A stretch of 64,000 nucleotides of DNA from NCBI GenBank assembly GCA_910585995.1, contig CAJUGG010000045.1, positions 1 through 64,000 on the forward strand, in the 5' to 3' direction. The notes under the pieces were generated by a model. That model saw only the letters and a list, made by a program, of their open reading frames with translations. It did not search any database and had not been told where the DNA came from. The first letter of the stretch is position 1, and the number at the start of each line of letters is the position of its first letter. This DNA comes from an uncultured Lachnospiraceae bacterium. GTDB lineage: Bacteria; Bacillota; Clostridia; Lachnospirales; Lachnospiraceae. The position numbers and the translations under genes were made by a program. This document shows positions 51,995-59,353 of the stretch, in pieces.

Positions 51995-52309
51995 TCACTC
52001 CTTTGCCCATTTGTGAATCATTAACTCTAGTTTTTCAAAAAATTCAGAGAAGGCCTCAAAGCCGACATATCCTTTGCCAAATACTTTTCTACAGGCATTT
52101 TCACCAAATATATGGTCAAACTCTCGCATCAGCTTTACAGAGGATTCTAAACAATCCACCTCTTGTCCACCGACTTCCTGACTTTTTATAAGACATTTAT
52201 TAGATTCATTCTGGTAAAGTTGTCCAAAAACTTTTATATCTTTGATAAATTTGGGTGATACAGAGATTGTGATACTCCCATTCTTTACCCTAATTGTTTT
52301 TGTCTGCAT
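51995..52309 (-). CDS. Small phage tail-assembly-chaperone-like protein
   Basis: 104 residues directly upstream of the tape measure, the usual place of a tail assembly chaperone. It has a beta-rich N-terminus (KTIRVKNGSITISVSPKFIK), then helices with VFGKGYVGFEAFSEFFEKLE, similar in layout to small tail proteins that bind the tape measure. Assignment rests on position and layout. It overlaps the preceding gene by 20 bases. No slippery site for a G/GT-like fusion was noticed. Confidence 0.5.
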   Translation of the reverse strand: MQTKTIRVKNGSITISVSPKFIKDIKVFGQLYQNESNKCLIKSQEVGGQEVDCLESSVKLMREFDHIFGENACRKVFGKGYVGFEAFSEFFEKLELMIHKWAKE

Positions 52310-52529
52310 AATCTTTTACCCTTTCATTCTGTAATCTTGGTATATCATTTATGATGATTGCAGCAGGTCTTGCCTTCTCCATAAGCGTATTAAACACCTT
52401 TCGGCTGTAAGAAACGCCCTGATACAAATATTCTCCCGCTTCGGTCAGTACCGCTATGACAACTGGTGTTTTCTGGCGCTCGTTTTTCCGCACCTCTAGC
52501 GCCTTAATCCTTCTTACATACTGATTCAA
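52290..52529 (-). CDS. Hypothetical small phage protein
   Basis: 79 residues, unrecognised. VVIAVLTEAGEYLYQGVSYS suggests a short beta-rich fold, followed by a helical end. It overlaps its upstream neighbour by 4 bases (ATGA) and its downstream neighbour by 20, so it is part of one operon. Confidence 0.55.
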   Translation of the reverse strand: MNQYVRRIKALEVRKNERQKTPVVIAVLTEAGEYLYQGVSYSRKVFNTLMEKARPAAIIINDIPRLQNERVKDYADKNN

Positions 52530-52798
52530 ATAGAGATCTCCTTTCCGGGCATCATACTTAGCAGCGTATCCAGCTCTTTTAAATTATTTCCTCCGACAAT
52601 CCGCCACTCTGGAAAACCAGTATAACAGATTCCGTTTTCCTTATGGGGTTCTTCCCGCATCTTCATAAGCTCCTGAAGGTTTACTCGCTTGGTTCTTCCA
52701 TTCTCCGATGGAACTTCAAAAATCAAAGAACCTGGAGACTTCTCCTCCAAAGCTTCCAGCCTCGCCAATATGGAACGTGTACATTTTCGTATCTTCAT
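52526..52798 (-). CDS. Hypothetical small phage protein
   Basis: 90 residues, unrecognised. The N-terminus is a basic helix (MKIRKCTRSILARLEALEEK), then a small mixed domain with GICYTGFPEWRIVGGNN. It lies 37 bases after the HTH gene at 52836 and overlaps the 52290 gene. Confidence 0.55.
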   Translation of the reverse strand: MKIRKCTRSILARLEALEEKSPGSLIFEVPSENGRTKRVNLQELMKMREEPHKENGICYTGFPEWRIVGGNNLKELDTLLSMMPGKEISI

Positions 52799-52835
52799 AG
52801 GAATACCCCCTTAAACTTTAAATTCTGAATACTTT

Positions 52836-53198
52836 TCACTGTTTTTCCGCCTCTTCAAGTGCTCTCAGGCGTTCCAGAATATCCGTCTGCTCCGTCCAGA
52901 CTTTGCACTGATTAAATAAAATCTGGATACCGTTTACCTTTGTCTGCGGACTGACGCCTTTGTCGCGGATAATGTTCTGCAGTATCTGCACGCCCTCATC
53001 CAGAAACATCTGCATCCTCCCGGTTGCCGACCTAATAAACTCCATTCGGCGGTCCGCCAGCATTTCCTGCAGCACCGGATCGTCCCGATATTTTGCGGCC
53101 GTCTGCGGAGTGACTCCGATCTCTCTGGCAATATCTGTCAGCTTATCGTATTTCAAAAACGCCGCAACGGTCGCCTCACTGTAATTCTTTTTCTTCAA
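52836..53198 (-). CDS. Phage helix-turn-helix protein (terminase-small-subunit-like N-terminus)
   Basis: 120 residues. The N-terminal HTH reads LTDIAREIGVTPQTAAKYRD, followed by a helical region (QMFLDEGVQILQNIIRDKGV) and a coiled end. Similar short proteins with this HTH occur in prophages near packaging genes or as regulators. It is too short for a full small terminase, and no large terminase is present. It overlaps the upstream small HTH gene by 4 bases. Confidence 0.6.
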   Translation of the reverse strand: MKKKNYSEATVAAFLKYDKLTDIAREIGVTPQTAAKYRDDPVLQEMLADRRMEFIRSATGRMQMFLDEGVQILQNIIRDKGVSPQTKVNGIQILFNQCKVWTEQTDILERLRALEEAEKQ

Positions 53199-53377
53199 GT
53201 GCTCACCCCGCTCTGCAGCTGCCTGATCGCAGCCCTGATACCTTCCTTTTTCTCTGGCGGCAACTCCCTGCGGAGCATCCGGCAGAATGTCACCTCTGAA
53301 ACTCCGATCGCATCCGCTACCTTCCAGTGGAACAGACCTGCGTTCCTGATTTCATTTCGGATATCAACATTACACAT
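53195..53377 (-). CDS. Small Xre-like HTH protein
   Basis: 60 residues made of one helix-turn-helix (NAGLFHWKVADAIGVSEVTF then CRMLRRELPPEKKEGIRAAI). This phage type is widespread in Firmicute prophages. AAGGAGAGATTTTC precedes the start. Probably a DNA-binding accessory of the early region. Confidence 0.75.
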   Translation of the reverse strand: MCNVDIRNEIRNAGLFHWKVADAIGVSEVTFCRMLRRELPPEKKEGIRAAIRQLQSGVST

Positions 53378-53494
53378 GAAAATCTCTCCTTCCCGTTATT
53401 GTTATTATCATTGTAACGTACCTGCCAGAATATGGTGGTAACACATATCAGCGTGCACTGCTGCCGGAGATTTTGAGAGAGTGGCAGCGGGTAA

Positions 53495-54028
53495 CTACTT
53501 CGAGCCCTCTAAAAGAGGCTTATGTCCGCAATTTTCCAACAGTGCCCGGACGTTGGCGGGGATTTTCCGCAATTCCCTTGATCTGGTCAGTTCCTGCCGA
53601 TATGTCCGCATGAAATTGGACTGGACAACGTTTTCAATAGATTTCATATCGGTTTCCGCCCAACTCCGCAGCATTTCCGGACTGCCAACTGCTTTCTGTA
53701 CTACGTCCGGCAGTTTGGCATATTCCTCATCGGCATAGTATAAACTCCGGCGGAGTGCTTTTGATACAAGTGACCATGCCTCCATCTCGCTAAGTTCGCC
53801 GACGTTTCCCAACCTGTCCATCATTCCGACAAGCTGGCCGACTGACGGAGCGAATCCGCTTGCATCTGATAAGACAAAAGCTTTTAACGCTGCAGCCACC
53901 TGATTATAGCTGAAATCTTCCAACATAAGAGTCCAGGCATCCACCGTGAGAGTCATATCTGACGGATGCCAGTTTGGATATGTACTCGACACTACCATGA
54001 TAATTTTCTTTACTTCCTCTCTCGTCAT
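53495..54028 (-). CDS. Phage replicative helicase loader-like protein
   Basis: 177 residues. The N-terminal helical domain (REEVKKIIMVVSSTYPNWHP; DAWTLMLEDFSYNQVAAALK; GFAPSVGQLVGMMDRL) matches the loader-and-inhibitor-of-G40P family of phage helicase loaders. The C-terminus is helical. It should recruit a host or phage DnaB helicase. It follows the DnaD-like initiator by 9 bases, the classic phage replication pair. Confidence 0.8.
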   Translation of the reverse strand: MTREEVKKIIMVVSSTYPNWHPSDMTLTVDAWTLMLEDFSYNQVAAALKAFVLSDASGFAPSVGQLVGMMDRLGNVGELSEMEAWSLVSKALRRSLYYADEEYAKLPDVVQKAVGSPEMLRSWAETDMKSIENVVQSNFMRTYRQELTRSRELRKIPANVRALLENCGHKPLLEGSK

Positions 54029-54037
54029 AAATCCTCC

Positions 54038-54787
54038 CTAAACTTTGTCCCAATTATAGCCCCCGGATGTTTTTGAACCGCTCTTTTTGCAATTGTCCTT
54101 CAAGGGGAATAACCCCTGCCAGCTATTCATGATGGACTGATTTAAAATCTCGATTGCGGTATCACTGTCTATCGAGTCACAGAAGGGCAGTTTTGCCATT
54201 TCTTTCAGCTTGGAGATTGCAAGCTGAATCGCCCTTTCAGTCATGGGCTTTTTGATTTGCTTTCTCATAGTCACGTAAGCCCGAAAGGCTTCGTCTAACA
54301 GCTCGTCATTTGGGAAATACACGGGAGCTGCTTTTTCCGGTTTCTCGCGCTTTATAGACTTTCCTACCCTATCCTTCTCTTTACTTATCTTATCTATACT
54401 ATACTGTGTATCCATATCGGATACAGTCTGTATACATGGTGTATCCGTACCTATTTCATACACTCCGTTATTTACAATTAAACGTTTAAATTCTGTTTGA
54501 TAAACGGTTTTTTTATACCTGTCGGACTGGATGTAATTGTTCTGCCGCCAATGCCGAATGACAATAATTCCATTTTCCAGAGCAATCACAAATCCTTTGA
54601 CGACCAAAAGTTTTAGATCATCCTGATTAGCTCCAATCATTGCCGTTACTCTTTTGGGGGAAGATACAAAACCGTCATCATCCGCTCTCAAACCCAAATG
54701 AAAATACAGAGCCTGGGAAGAAATAGGCAAATCTAAGAAAGCATCCGTGTCCACAACATCCAATGAGAACATTCTGCGGTTTGCCAT
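54038..54787 (-). CDS. Phage replication initiator (DnaD-like, replisome organiser)
   Basis: 249 residues. The N-terminal winged-helix domain is the typical one of Gram-positive phage replisome organisers: MANRRMFSLDVVDTDAFLDL, then LGLRADDDGFVSSPKRV and NGIIVIRHWRQNNYIQSDRY. A low-complexity Lys/Glu linker follows, then a helical C-terminal part. It likely binds an origin within or near its own gene. Its start lies 4 bases after the 54792 stop. Confidence 0.88.
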   Translation of the reverse strand: MANRRMFSLDVVDTDAFLDLPISSQALYFHLGLRADDDGFVSSPKRVTAMIGANQDDLKLLVVKGFVIALENGIIVIRHWRQNNYIQSDRYKKTVYQTEFKRLIVNNGVYEIGTDTPCIQTVSDMDTQYSIDKISKEKDRVGKSIKREKPEKAAPVYFPNDELLDEAFRAYVTMRKQIKKPMTERAIQLAISKLKEMAKLPFCDSIDSDTAIEILNQSIMNSWQGLFPLKDNCKKSGSKTSGGYNWDKV

Positions 54788-54791
54788 GTTT

Positions 54792-55076
54792 TCACTCTCC
54801 GATCTGATTTAGATAAGCTCTCGCCGAATCTAAGGCAAGAAGCGTGTGTTTCCCTCTGCTCTCCAGTGTTACAATAAACTCCCTGACCTCTTCTGCGTTT
54901 TGAGGGAGAAAATATCCACCCCCGTCTTGACATGTGGACAGGATCACCGCTCCTGCGGCACGCTCTTCTGCAATTACCTGCTGAAGTTCCCTGATGCTTT
55001 TGCAGCCTGCCAGATCAGCGAGTCGCTGTGACGATATAGCATTTTTCTTACCAACCAATAAAAAATCCTCAATCAT
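54792..55076 (-). CDS. Phage winged-helix-like small protein
   Basis: 94 residues from the ATG at 55076 (AAAGGACAGAAAA upstream). MIEDFLLVGKKNAISSQRLA and DLAGCKSIRELQQVIAEERA form a helix-turn-helix of a type common just upstream of phage replication genes, followed by a small beta segment (GAVILSTCQDGGGYFLPQNA). Likely a regulator or replication accessory. Confidence 0.65.
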   Translation of the reverse strand: MIEDFLLVGKKNAISSQRLADLAGCKSIRELQQVIAEERAAGAVILSTCQDGGGYFLPQNAEEVREFIVTLESRGKHTLLALDSARAYLNQIGE

Positions 55077-55211
55077 TTTTCTGTCCTTTCCGCCAAAGAC
55101 ATGATATAATATTTTTGTGATATGCACGGCTTTGGCTATGTTCCGCCCCTCTTGAACGTTGCAGCGTTTGAGAGGGAATCTTTTGTTACAGTCGTCTAAT
55201 GTATTTGCATA

Positions 55212-55397
55212 TCATCCTCTGTAAGCCTCAAGACCCTTCCGGAATTTCTCCCAGTCAGTGAGCCGTGTCCTCCCAATACGATACACAGCATCAAACTCTT
55301 CCGCCAGTCGCCGGAATGTTCCGATGCTCATACTGGCACGAGAAGCACCCTCCTTATCCCTGACTAAATCTTGACCAGTGATTTTTAAAGCATTCAT
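55212..55397 (-). CDS. DUF6462/excisionase-like small DNA-binding protein
   Basis: 61 residues: SRASMSIGTFRRLAEEFDAV then YRIGRTRLTDWEKFRKGLEA. This matches the small MerR-like winged-helix proteins labelled DUF6462 or excisionase-like on Firmicute elements. It is the first gene of the leftward operon, opposite the repressor at 55518. It could act as excisionase or as the early activator. An inverted repeat (CCCTCT/AGAGGG, 55146-55176) lies after its stop. Confidence 0.65.
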   Translation of the reverse strand: MNALKITGQDLVRDKEGASRASMSIGTFRRLAEEFDAVYRIGRTRLTDWEKFRKGLEAYRG

Positions 55398-55517
55398 TAT
55401 TTTTGCTCCTTTCGTCTTGTGTTTCTATGTATTTTGTAGTATCATGGTAACATAAATGTTTATATAAATACACATCATAGGTACTTTTTTTGACGTTACC
55501 TTGTGATAGGAAGGTAG

Positions 55518-56171
55518 ATGATTATGGAAGAAAAAGTAACACATAATAAAGAAACTATGTTACTTTGCGGGAAAAGGGTAAAAGAATGTAGAGAAGAAAG
55601 GGGATATACACAGGCAGAACTGATTGAGAAAATAGAACACCTACCAGAGAATAATGGGAAAACACGAAATGAAAAGCATTTGTCTGCTGTCGAGAGGGGT
55701 GAGCGTCGTTTGTCCATTGAATATGCTCGTTTGATATCAAGAGTTTTAAAAGTTCGAGAAGATTATTTGCTTGGATATGGAGACTTCAAAACTGGTTCAG
55801 CGGAAACGATTTCTCATATCACGGATTCTATGGAAAAATATAGATGCATTAAATATTTAATTAGGGGAATGGGATATGAGGAAATGTATGCTTCTGATAT
55901 AAAATATAAAAAAATATATATTACTTCAGATGATACCGAAGAAACAATAAAAGAAAAAGTTGAGTTTGCGAAAAAAGGTTTAGACATTATGCCAAACCGA
56001 GATATGGTAATCACGGATAAACGTGGGAGAAGAGTCCATATTGGCGTAGAGGAACTGGACAAGTTATATGAAGATATTGAGTATATGATAAAGTGTAGAA
56101 TTGAACGTGAATTTGAAGACGTTACTAGAATTGAATTTGTAAAAGATATGGGAGATAAAAAAGAAAGGTAA
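55518..56171 (+). CDS. Xre-family repressor of the element
   Basis: 217 residues from about 55518 (a second ATG lies two codons on at 55524). The N-terminal HTH (RVKECREERGYTQAELIEKI, HLSAVERGERRLSIEYARLI, LKVREDYLLGY) is followed by a ~120-residue C-terminal domain rich in charged residues and without a LexA-type Ser/Lys protease motif. It is divergent from the early operon and so is the candidate master repressor. Marked AT-rich codon use compared with chromosomal genes. The gene ends 8 bases before the arm-site repeats. Confidence 0.85.
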   Translation: MIMEEKVTHNKETMLLCGKRVKECREERGYTQAELIEKIEHLPENNGKTRNEKHLSAVERGERRLSIEYARLISRVLKVREDYLLGYGDFKTGSAETISHITDSMEKYRCIKYLIRGMGYEEMYASDIKYKKIYITSDDTEETIKEKVEFAKKGLDIMPNRDMVITDKRGRRVHIGVEELDKLYEDIEYMIKCRIEREFEDVTRIEFVKDMGDKKER

Positions 56172-56178
56172 TAAATTC

Positions 56179-56200
56179 TGTACCTTTTTCTGTACCTTTT
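56179..56200. repeat. Paired TGTACCTTTT repeats, right end
   Basis: TGTACCTTTT at 56179-56188 and 56191-56200, matching the pair at 40747-40767, about 115 bases inside the right attachment site. Probable integrase arm sites. Confidence 0.65.
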
Positions 56201-56315
56201 CAAAAGCACAGGACGATATACGAGAAAATAAGATTCACGGAGAAAATGAGGGAATCCCTGTATTTCTCCGTGTTTTCAATATATGACGATACGAGACAAA
56301 ACCAATGCAATATTA

Positions 56316-56355
56316 TCAAGATGTGAGTGCTAATTTTTTGTGAAAAAAGTGTGAA
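56316..56355. mobile_element. Right attachment site (attR), 40-bp direct repeat
   Basis: Exact copy of 40653-40692. Only the GAGTGCTAA half of the heat-shock operator is present here; the partner half is not, so no CIRCE forms at this end. Confidence 0.9.
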
Positions 56356-56410
56356 CACTTTTTAAAATAGGGAAGTTCATAAGATAGAATTATCGGAAAG
56401 ACTTGATTTT

Positions 56411-56506
56411 ATGACAAATCCCGAAAAAGTCACAGTACCAAAACATAACGGGGACTTGAGACCGGGAACTCTAAACAACATTTACAAACAGGCAGGGCTT
56501 AAATAG
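56411..56506 (+). pseudogene. hicA: hicA toxin remnant (C-terminal part)
   Basis: The frame reads MTNPEKVTVPKHNGDLRPGT and LNNIYKQAGLK, then stop. This is the C-terminal half of a HicA mRNA interferase (the V-x-VP-x-H and GTL-x-x-I-x-KQAGL signatures). The N-terminal part with the catalytic His region is missing; the same frame upstream of 56411 does not restore it. It lies 55 bases after attR and 40 bases before an intact hicB. Confidence 0.8.
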
Positions 56507-56545
56507 CGTTACTGCCTGCGGTTCTTATAGAAAGGAGCGTAATTT

Positions 56546-56959
56546 ATGCAAAACCTAACTTATTTTGCAGTATTTGAACCATCAACAGACGGCTCATATA
56601 GTATTTATTTTCCTGATCTACCCGGATGTATCAGCGTTGGGAACAATCTGGAAGAAGTTGCACGTATGGCAGCAGAAGCCGCAAGTCTTCATGTTTACAG
56701 TATGGAATGTGACAATGAGGAAATTCCCACTCCATCTGTGAACCTCTCCAAAGACGATACGGAAGGTAATGTTATTATGCCGATCACCATTCATCCCGAT
56801 CTGTTTCGCATGAAAAAAGATAATGAGAGCATCAAAACTAATATCACATTACCTGCATGGTTGAAAAGAATTGCAGAGGAACAAAAAGTAAATTATTCCC
56901 GGCTTTTGGAAACTGCCCTGATTGATTATCTGCAAATACCTACGTCCAGCAGACAATAA
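56546..56959 (+). CDS. hicB: HicB antitoxin
   Basis: 137 residues. The N-terminal partial RNase H fold (YFAVFEPSTDGSYSIYFPDL, PGCISVGNNLEEVARMAAEA) is the HicB core. The C-terminal ~35 residues (ITLPAWLKRIAEEQKVNYSR then LLETALIDYLQI) form a ribbon-helix-helix DNA-binding domain. AAAGGAGCGTAATTT precedes the ATG. Its partner toxin is broken, so it is now an orphan antitoxin or autoregulator. Confidence 0.92.
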   Translation: MQNLTYFAVFEPSTDGSYSIYFPDLPGCISVGNNLEEVARMAAEAASLHVYSMECDNEEIPTPSVNLSKDDTEGNVIMPITIHPDLFRMKKDNESIKTNITLPAWLKRIAEEQKVNYSRLLETALIDYLQIPTSSRQ

Positions 56960-57060
56960 GCTCTTGCCCTGTGCCATATCAGATACCGGGCAGCGGACGC
57001 ACACTTCCAACCCTGATAAGAACACCGCCCCGGCACCTGCCAAAGTGAAAAGTATATAAT

Positions 57061-57120
57061 AAACTCAAACGTGACAATTTTAGCGAAAGGGAATTAAAAC
57101 AAATAGCCGATATTCTGAAC
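57061..57120 (+). pseudogene. Scrap of a small Xre repressor gene
   Basis: The frame reads KLKRDNFSERELKQIADILN, the end of a helix-turn-helix found in small phage/ICE repressors (NLNAKLKRDNFSEKEL-type). No start or remaining domain. It marks past turnover of mobile DNA beside the attR site. Confidence 0.55.
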
Positions 57121-57154
57121 TCCCCCAGATTGTCAAAGAAAGGAAGTTAATAAT

Positions 57155-57397
57155 ATGAGCAATCGAGAACTGGCCAAAAGTATGATTGACCGCCTGCCAG
57201 AAGATAAAATGATCTTTGTTATCAATATGCTGGAAGGACTTGGCGAGATGTCCGGCCTTGATTTATATCCAGATTTCAAGCCAAACGTAGCGACAATAGC
57301 AGCGATGGCAGAAACTGATGAAATGATTCGGGCAGGTGGTGGGCAACATTTTGAAGGGTCAACAGAAGAATTATTCTCCCAGATTTTAGAGGAATAA
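57155..57397 (+). CDS. Small protein upstream of Uma2, antitoxin-like
   Basis: 80 residues, acidic. N-terminal LAKSMIDRLPEDKMIFVINM (a pattern L-x-x-LP-x-x-K/M common in addiction-module antitoxins) and a C-terminal helix FEGSTEELFSQILEE. It ends 3 bases before the Uma2 gene and is surely cotranscribed. AAAGGAAGTTAATAAT precedes the ATG. Function not recognised; pairing with a nuclease-fold gene suggests a toxin-antitoxin-like unit. Confidence 0.6.
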   Translation: MSNRELAKSMIDRLPEDKMIFVINMLEGLGEMSGLDLYPDFKPNVATIAAMAETDEMIRAGGGQHFEGSTEELFSQILEE

Positions 57398-57400
57398 CCC

Positions 57401-57955
57401 ATGTTAAAGCTCAACCTGACATACACAATAACTGATTATGAAAACCTGCCCGAAAGTGTCCACGCAGAACTGATAGGCGGACAGATGTATTACAGATTCA
57501 CACCTAATCGGGTGCATCAGGAAGTACTTGCGTTCTTATTATACACCATCGCTAATTATATTGACTCTAACGGCCATCCCGGCGAGGTATATCCCGGCCC
57601 ATTTGCCGTCAAGCTGTTCAATGACAGAGATGATACCGTTGAGCCGGATATAAGTGTCATATGCGACTCTGAGAAGCTTACAGACAGAGGCTGCACAGGT
57701 GCGCCGGACTGGATTATTGAGATCATCTCCACTAGTAACCCAGAACATGACTATGTGAGAAAACTGAATCTTTATTTAGATGCAGGAGTCAGAGAATACT
57801 GGATCGTAGATCCCCGTGACCAGAAAATACTTGTATACTATCTGCAAAATGAACATACAGAAAATTTCACAGTAAAACCATATACATTTCAGGATAAAGT
57901 AAAAGTCAGTATCTACAATGATCTCTTGATTGACTTTTCTAAACTAAGTCTATAA
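57401..57955 (+). CDS. Uma2-family (DUF820) PD-(D/E)XK protein
   Basis: 184 residues. Motifs are HAELIGGQMYYRFTPNRVHQ (about 20-39), then VEPDISVICDSEKL with the active-site Asp, PDWIIEIISTSNPEHDYVRK with E-x-x-S, and LNLYLDAGVREYWIVDPRDQ. This is the full Uma2 restriction-endonuclease-like core. The biological role of Uma2 proteins is unclear; they are abundant in cyanobacteria and mobile regions. It follows the 80-residue gene by 3 bases. Confidence 0.9.
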   Translation: MLKLNLTYTITDYENLPESVHAELIGGQMYYRFTPNRVHQEVLAFLLYTIANYIDSNGHPGEVYPGPFAVKLFNDRDDTVEPDISVICDSEKLTDRGCTGAPDWIIEIISTSNPEHDYVRKLNLYLDAGVREYWIVDPRDQKILVYYLQNEHTENFTVKPYTFQDKVKVSIYNDLLIDFSKLSL

Positions 57956-58007
57956 ACTCAGCTTCGACCGCAGGTTCCTGATCGTGTCTGCTGTTGATCT
58001 GGAATCG

Positions 58008-58045
58008 CCACCCTGTTACCGTCAAGTATACAAGGGTGGCTTTTC
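58008..58045 (+). terminator. Terminator similar to that of the type I antitoxin RNA
   Basis: CCACCCTGTTACCGTCAAGT then ATACAAGGGTGGCTTTTCTG differs from 45502-45540 at only a few bases. No toxin gene was found beside it. It may be the remnant of a second antitoxin RNA or simply the terminator of the Uma2 operon. Confidence 0.75.
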
Positions 58046-58106
58046 TGTGCTTTTTTATTCTTGATTTAGACAATGGGAAGGCGTAAGCCCATAAGTTAGC
58101 TGACAG

Positions 58107-58886
58107 CTATTTCCCCATCGGCTCCCCTTCATAGATGATATCTACATAGGGACGGTATTTATTCAGGATAGATGGTTTGATGGAAGAGTCGGTGACAATT
58201 ACATCGATATCTGAGATATTGCATACTTTCACCAGCGTCACGTGCTCGAATTTGCTGCTGTCAATCAGGGCGATCTTCTGCTGGGCGGCGTCGATAAATT
58301 CGGTCAGCAGTTCTGCGCCGGCAAAAAAAGTCTCTGTGCAGCCTTCGTTCAGGGAGATTCCTCCAAAACTGACGAAGGCTGTGTCAATATTTAACTTTCG
58401 TATGGTCTGTTTGGCCTGTTCTCCAAAACATCCCCGTTCAAATGTATCAAAAGTTCCCCCAAGGAAAATGATATTGTATGTGGGAGTATCAGAAAATACA
58501 TTCAGGATCTCCAGTGAATTTGTGACTATCGTGAGATTGGAAAAGTGTTTCTTCAGCTCTCTGGCAAATACGCAGCAGGTAGAGGAATGGTCTAAGATGA
58601 TGGATGTCCCTTCGGATACGTATTTCAGAGCGGTCCGGGCTAAGTTGACTTTTTCATCTGCATTTGCGGCCAGGCGAAAATCGTAGGGTACTTGCCGGGT
58701 CTCATACTGCAGAAGGGAAGCACCTCCATAGACGCGGATCAGCTGGTTCTCTTTTTCCAGATATTCCAGATCACGGCGTATGGTCTCTGTGGAAACACCA
58801 AGGGCAGAAGCGAGCTTGGCCGCGCGGACGGTATGTTGGTCTTGAAGAGAATCAAGTATGAATTTGTAACGCTCCTGAGCAATCAT
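58107..58886 (-). CDS. DeoR/GlpR-family sugar-responsive regulator
   Basis: 260 residues from the ATG at 58886 (ATAGGGGGTTACAT upstream). The winged helix (RYKFILDSLQDQHTVRAAKL, STETIRRDLEYLEKENQLIR) leads to a DeoRC effector domain (ILDHSSTCCVFARELKKHF, TNSLEILNVFSD, LGGTFDTFERGCFGEQA). It is divergent from the sugar ABC transporter operon and the likely regulator of it, probably sensing a phosphorylated sugar. Two hairpin repeats lie directly upstream of its ribosome site. Confidence 0.88.
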   Translation of the reverse strand: MIAQERYKFILDSLQDQHTVRAAKLASALGVSTETIRRDLEYLEKENQLIRVYGGASLLQYETRQVPYDFRLAANADEKVNLARTALKYVSEGTSIILDHSSTCCVFARELKKHFSNLTIVTNSLEILNVFSDTPTYNIIFLGGTFDTFERGCFGEQAKQTIRKLNIDTAFVSFGGISLNEGCTETFFAGAELLTEFIDAAQQKIALIDSSKFEHVTLVKVCNISDIDVIVTDSSIKPSILNKYRPYVDIIYEGEPMGK

Positions 58887-58901
58887 ATGTAACCCCCTAT
58901 T

Positions 58902-59104
58902 TAAGTTCCGCAACTCCCCTCCCAAGCCCCCGTATACAGGAGAATTTTCTGCCGCTTTTGCGTCAAAAAATCCTCCTGGGGCTTGTCCGGTCCGTTGCTG
59001 ATATTAAGTTCCGCAACTTCCCTCCCAACCCCCATATACAGGAGAATTTTCTGCCGCTGATGCGTCAAAAAATCCTCCTGGGGCTCGTCTGGTCTGTTGC
59101 TGAT
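58902..59104 (-). repeat. Two tandem hairpin repeats upstream of the DeoR-family gene
   Basis: Two ~101-bp copies (58902-59002 and 59005-59104). Read on minus each runs CAGCAAC...GCCCCAGGAGGATTTTTTGACGC...AAAATTCTCC...GTTGCGGAACTTAA. The GCAAC/GTTGC ends, GCCCC/GGGG and GGAGGATTTT/AAAATTCTCC arms pair. The layout and the GCGGAACTT end match the units at 28494-28807 and 60467-60570, with different outer-stem sequence. The last GCGGAACTTAA is ~14 bases before the start codon. Confidence 0.88.
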
Positions 59105-59353
59105 TTATACTCTAGACATAATATAGCAAAGATGCAAATAAAAAGCAACTGAATGGACAAAAATGTTGCGAAAAATTGGGAATCACATAAAATAATTCGG
59201 AAAAATCGGCATATAGTTGCAAAAATATGCGAATTATCCGAAAATATGTGGAAATTGTACAAATTAACTGTGTGAATTTGTGGAAAATACACATAGAATT
59301 TGTGGGAGTTTTGTGGTACTATACAACTATCATAACATTAAAGGAGGAAGAAT
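59105..59353. other. AT-rich divergent intergenic region
   Basis: About 250 bases between the DeoR-family gene and the ABC operon. It should hold the operon promoter (a TACTAT at 59317-59322 is a possible -10 element), but no convincing -35 box, cre site or operator dyad was found by eye. AAAGGAGGAAGAAT at its end is the ribosome site of the binding protein. Confidence 0.4.

Larger units (their letters stand above)
40653..56355. mobile_element. Integrated prophage-derived or satellite element, ~15.7 kb
   Basis: The element is bounded by an exact 40-bp direct repeat (40653-40692 and 56316-56355). A tyrosine integrase is the first gene inside the left end. Pairs of TGTACCTTTT repeats near both ends look like integrase arm sites. 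Gene content from right to left: repressor, DUF6462-type protein, replication initiator and helicase loader, small phage proteins, tail tape measure, phage regulators, Rha, type I toxin, second repressor, HIRAN, ImmA, ParB-like, integrase. No terminase, portal, capsid, tail tube, holin or lysin gene is recognised. It may be a deletion-shrunk prophage or a satellite dependent on a helper. Confidence 0.85.
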
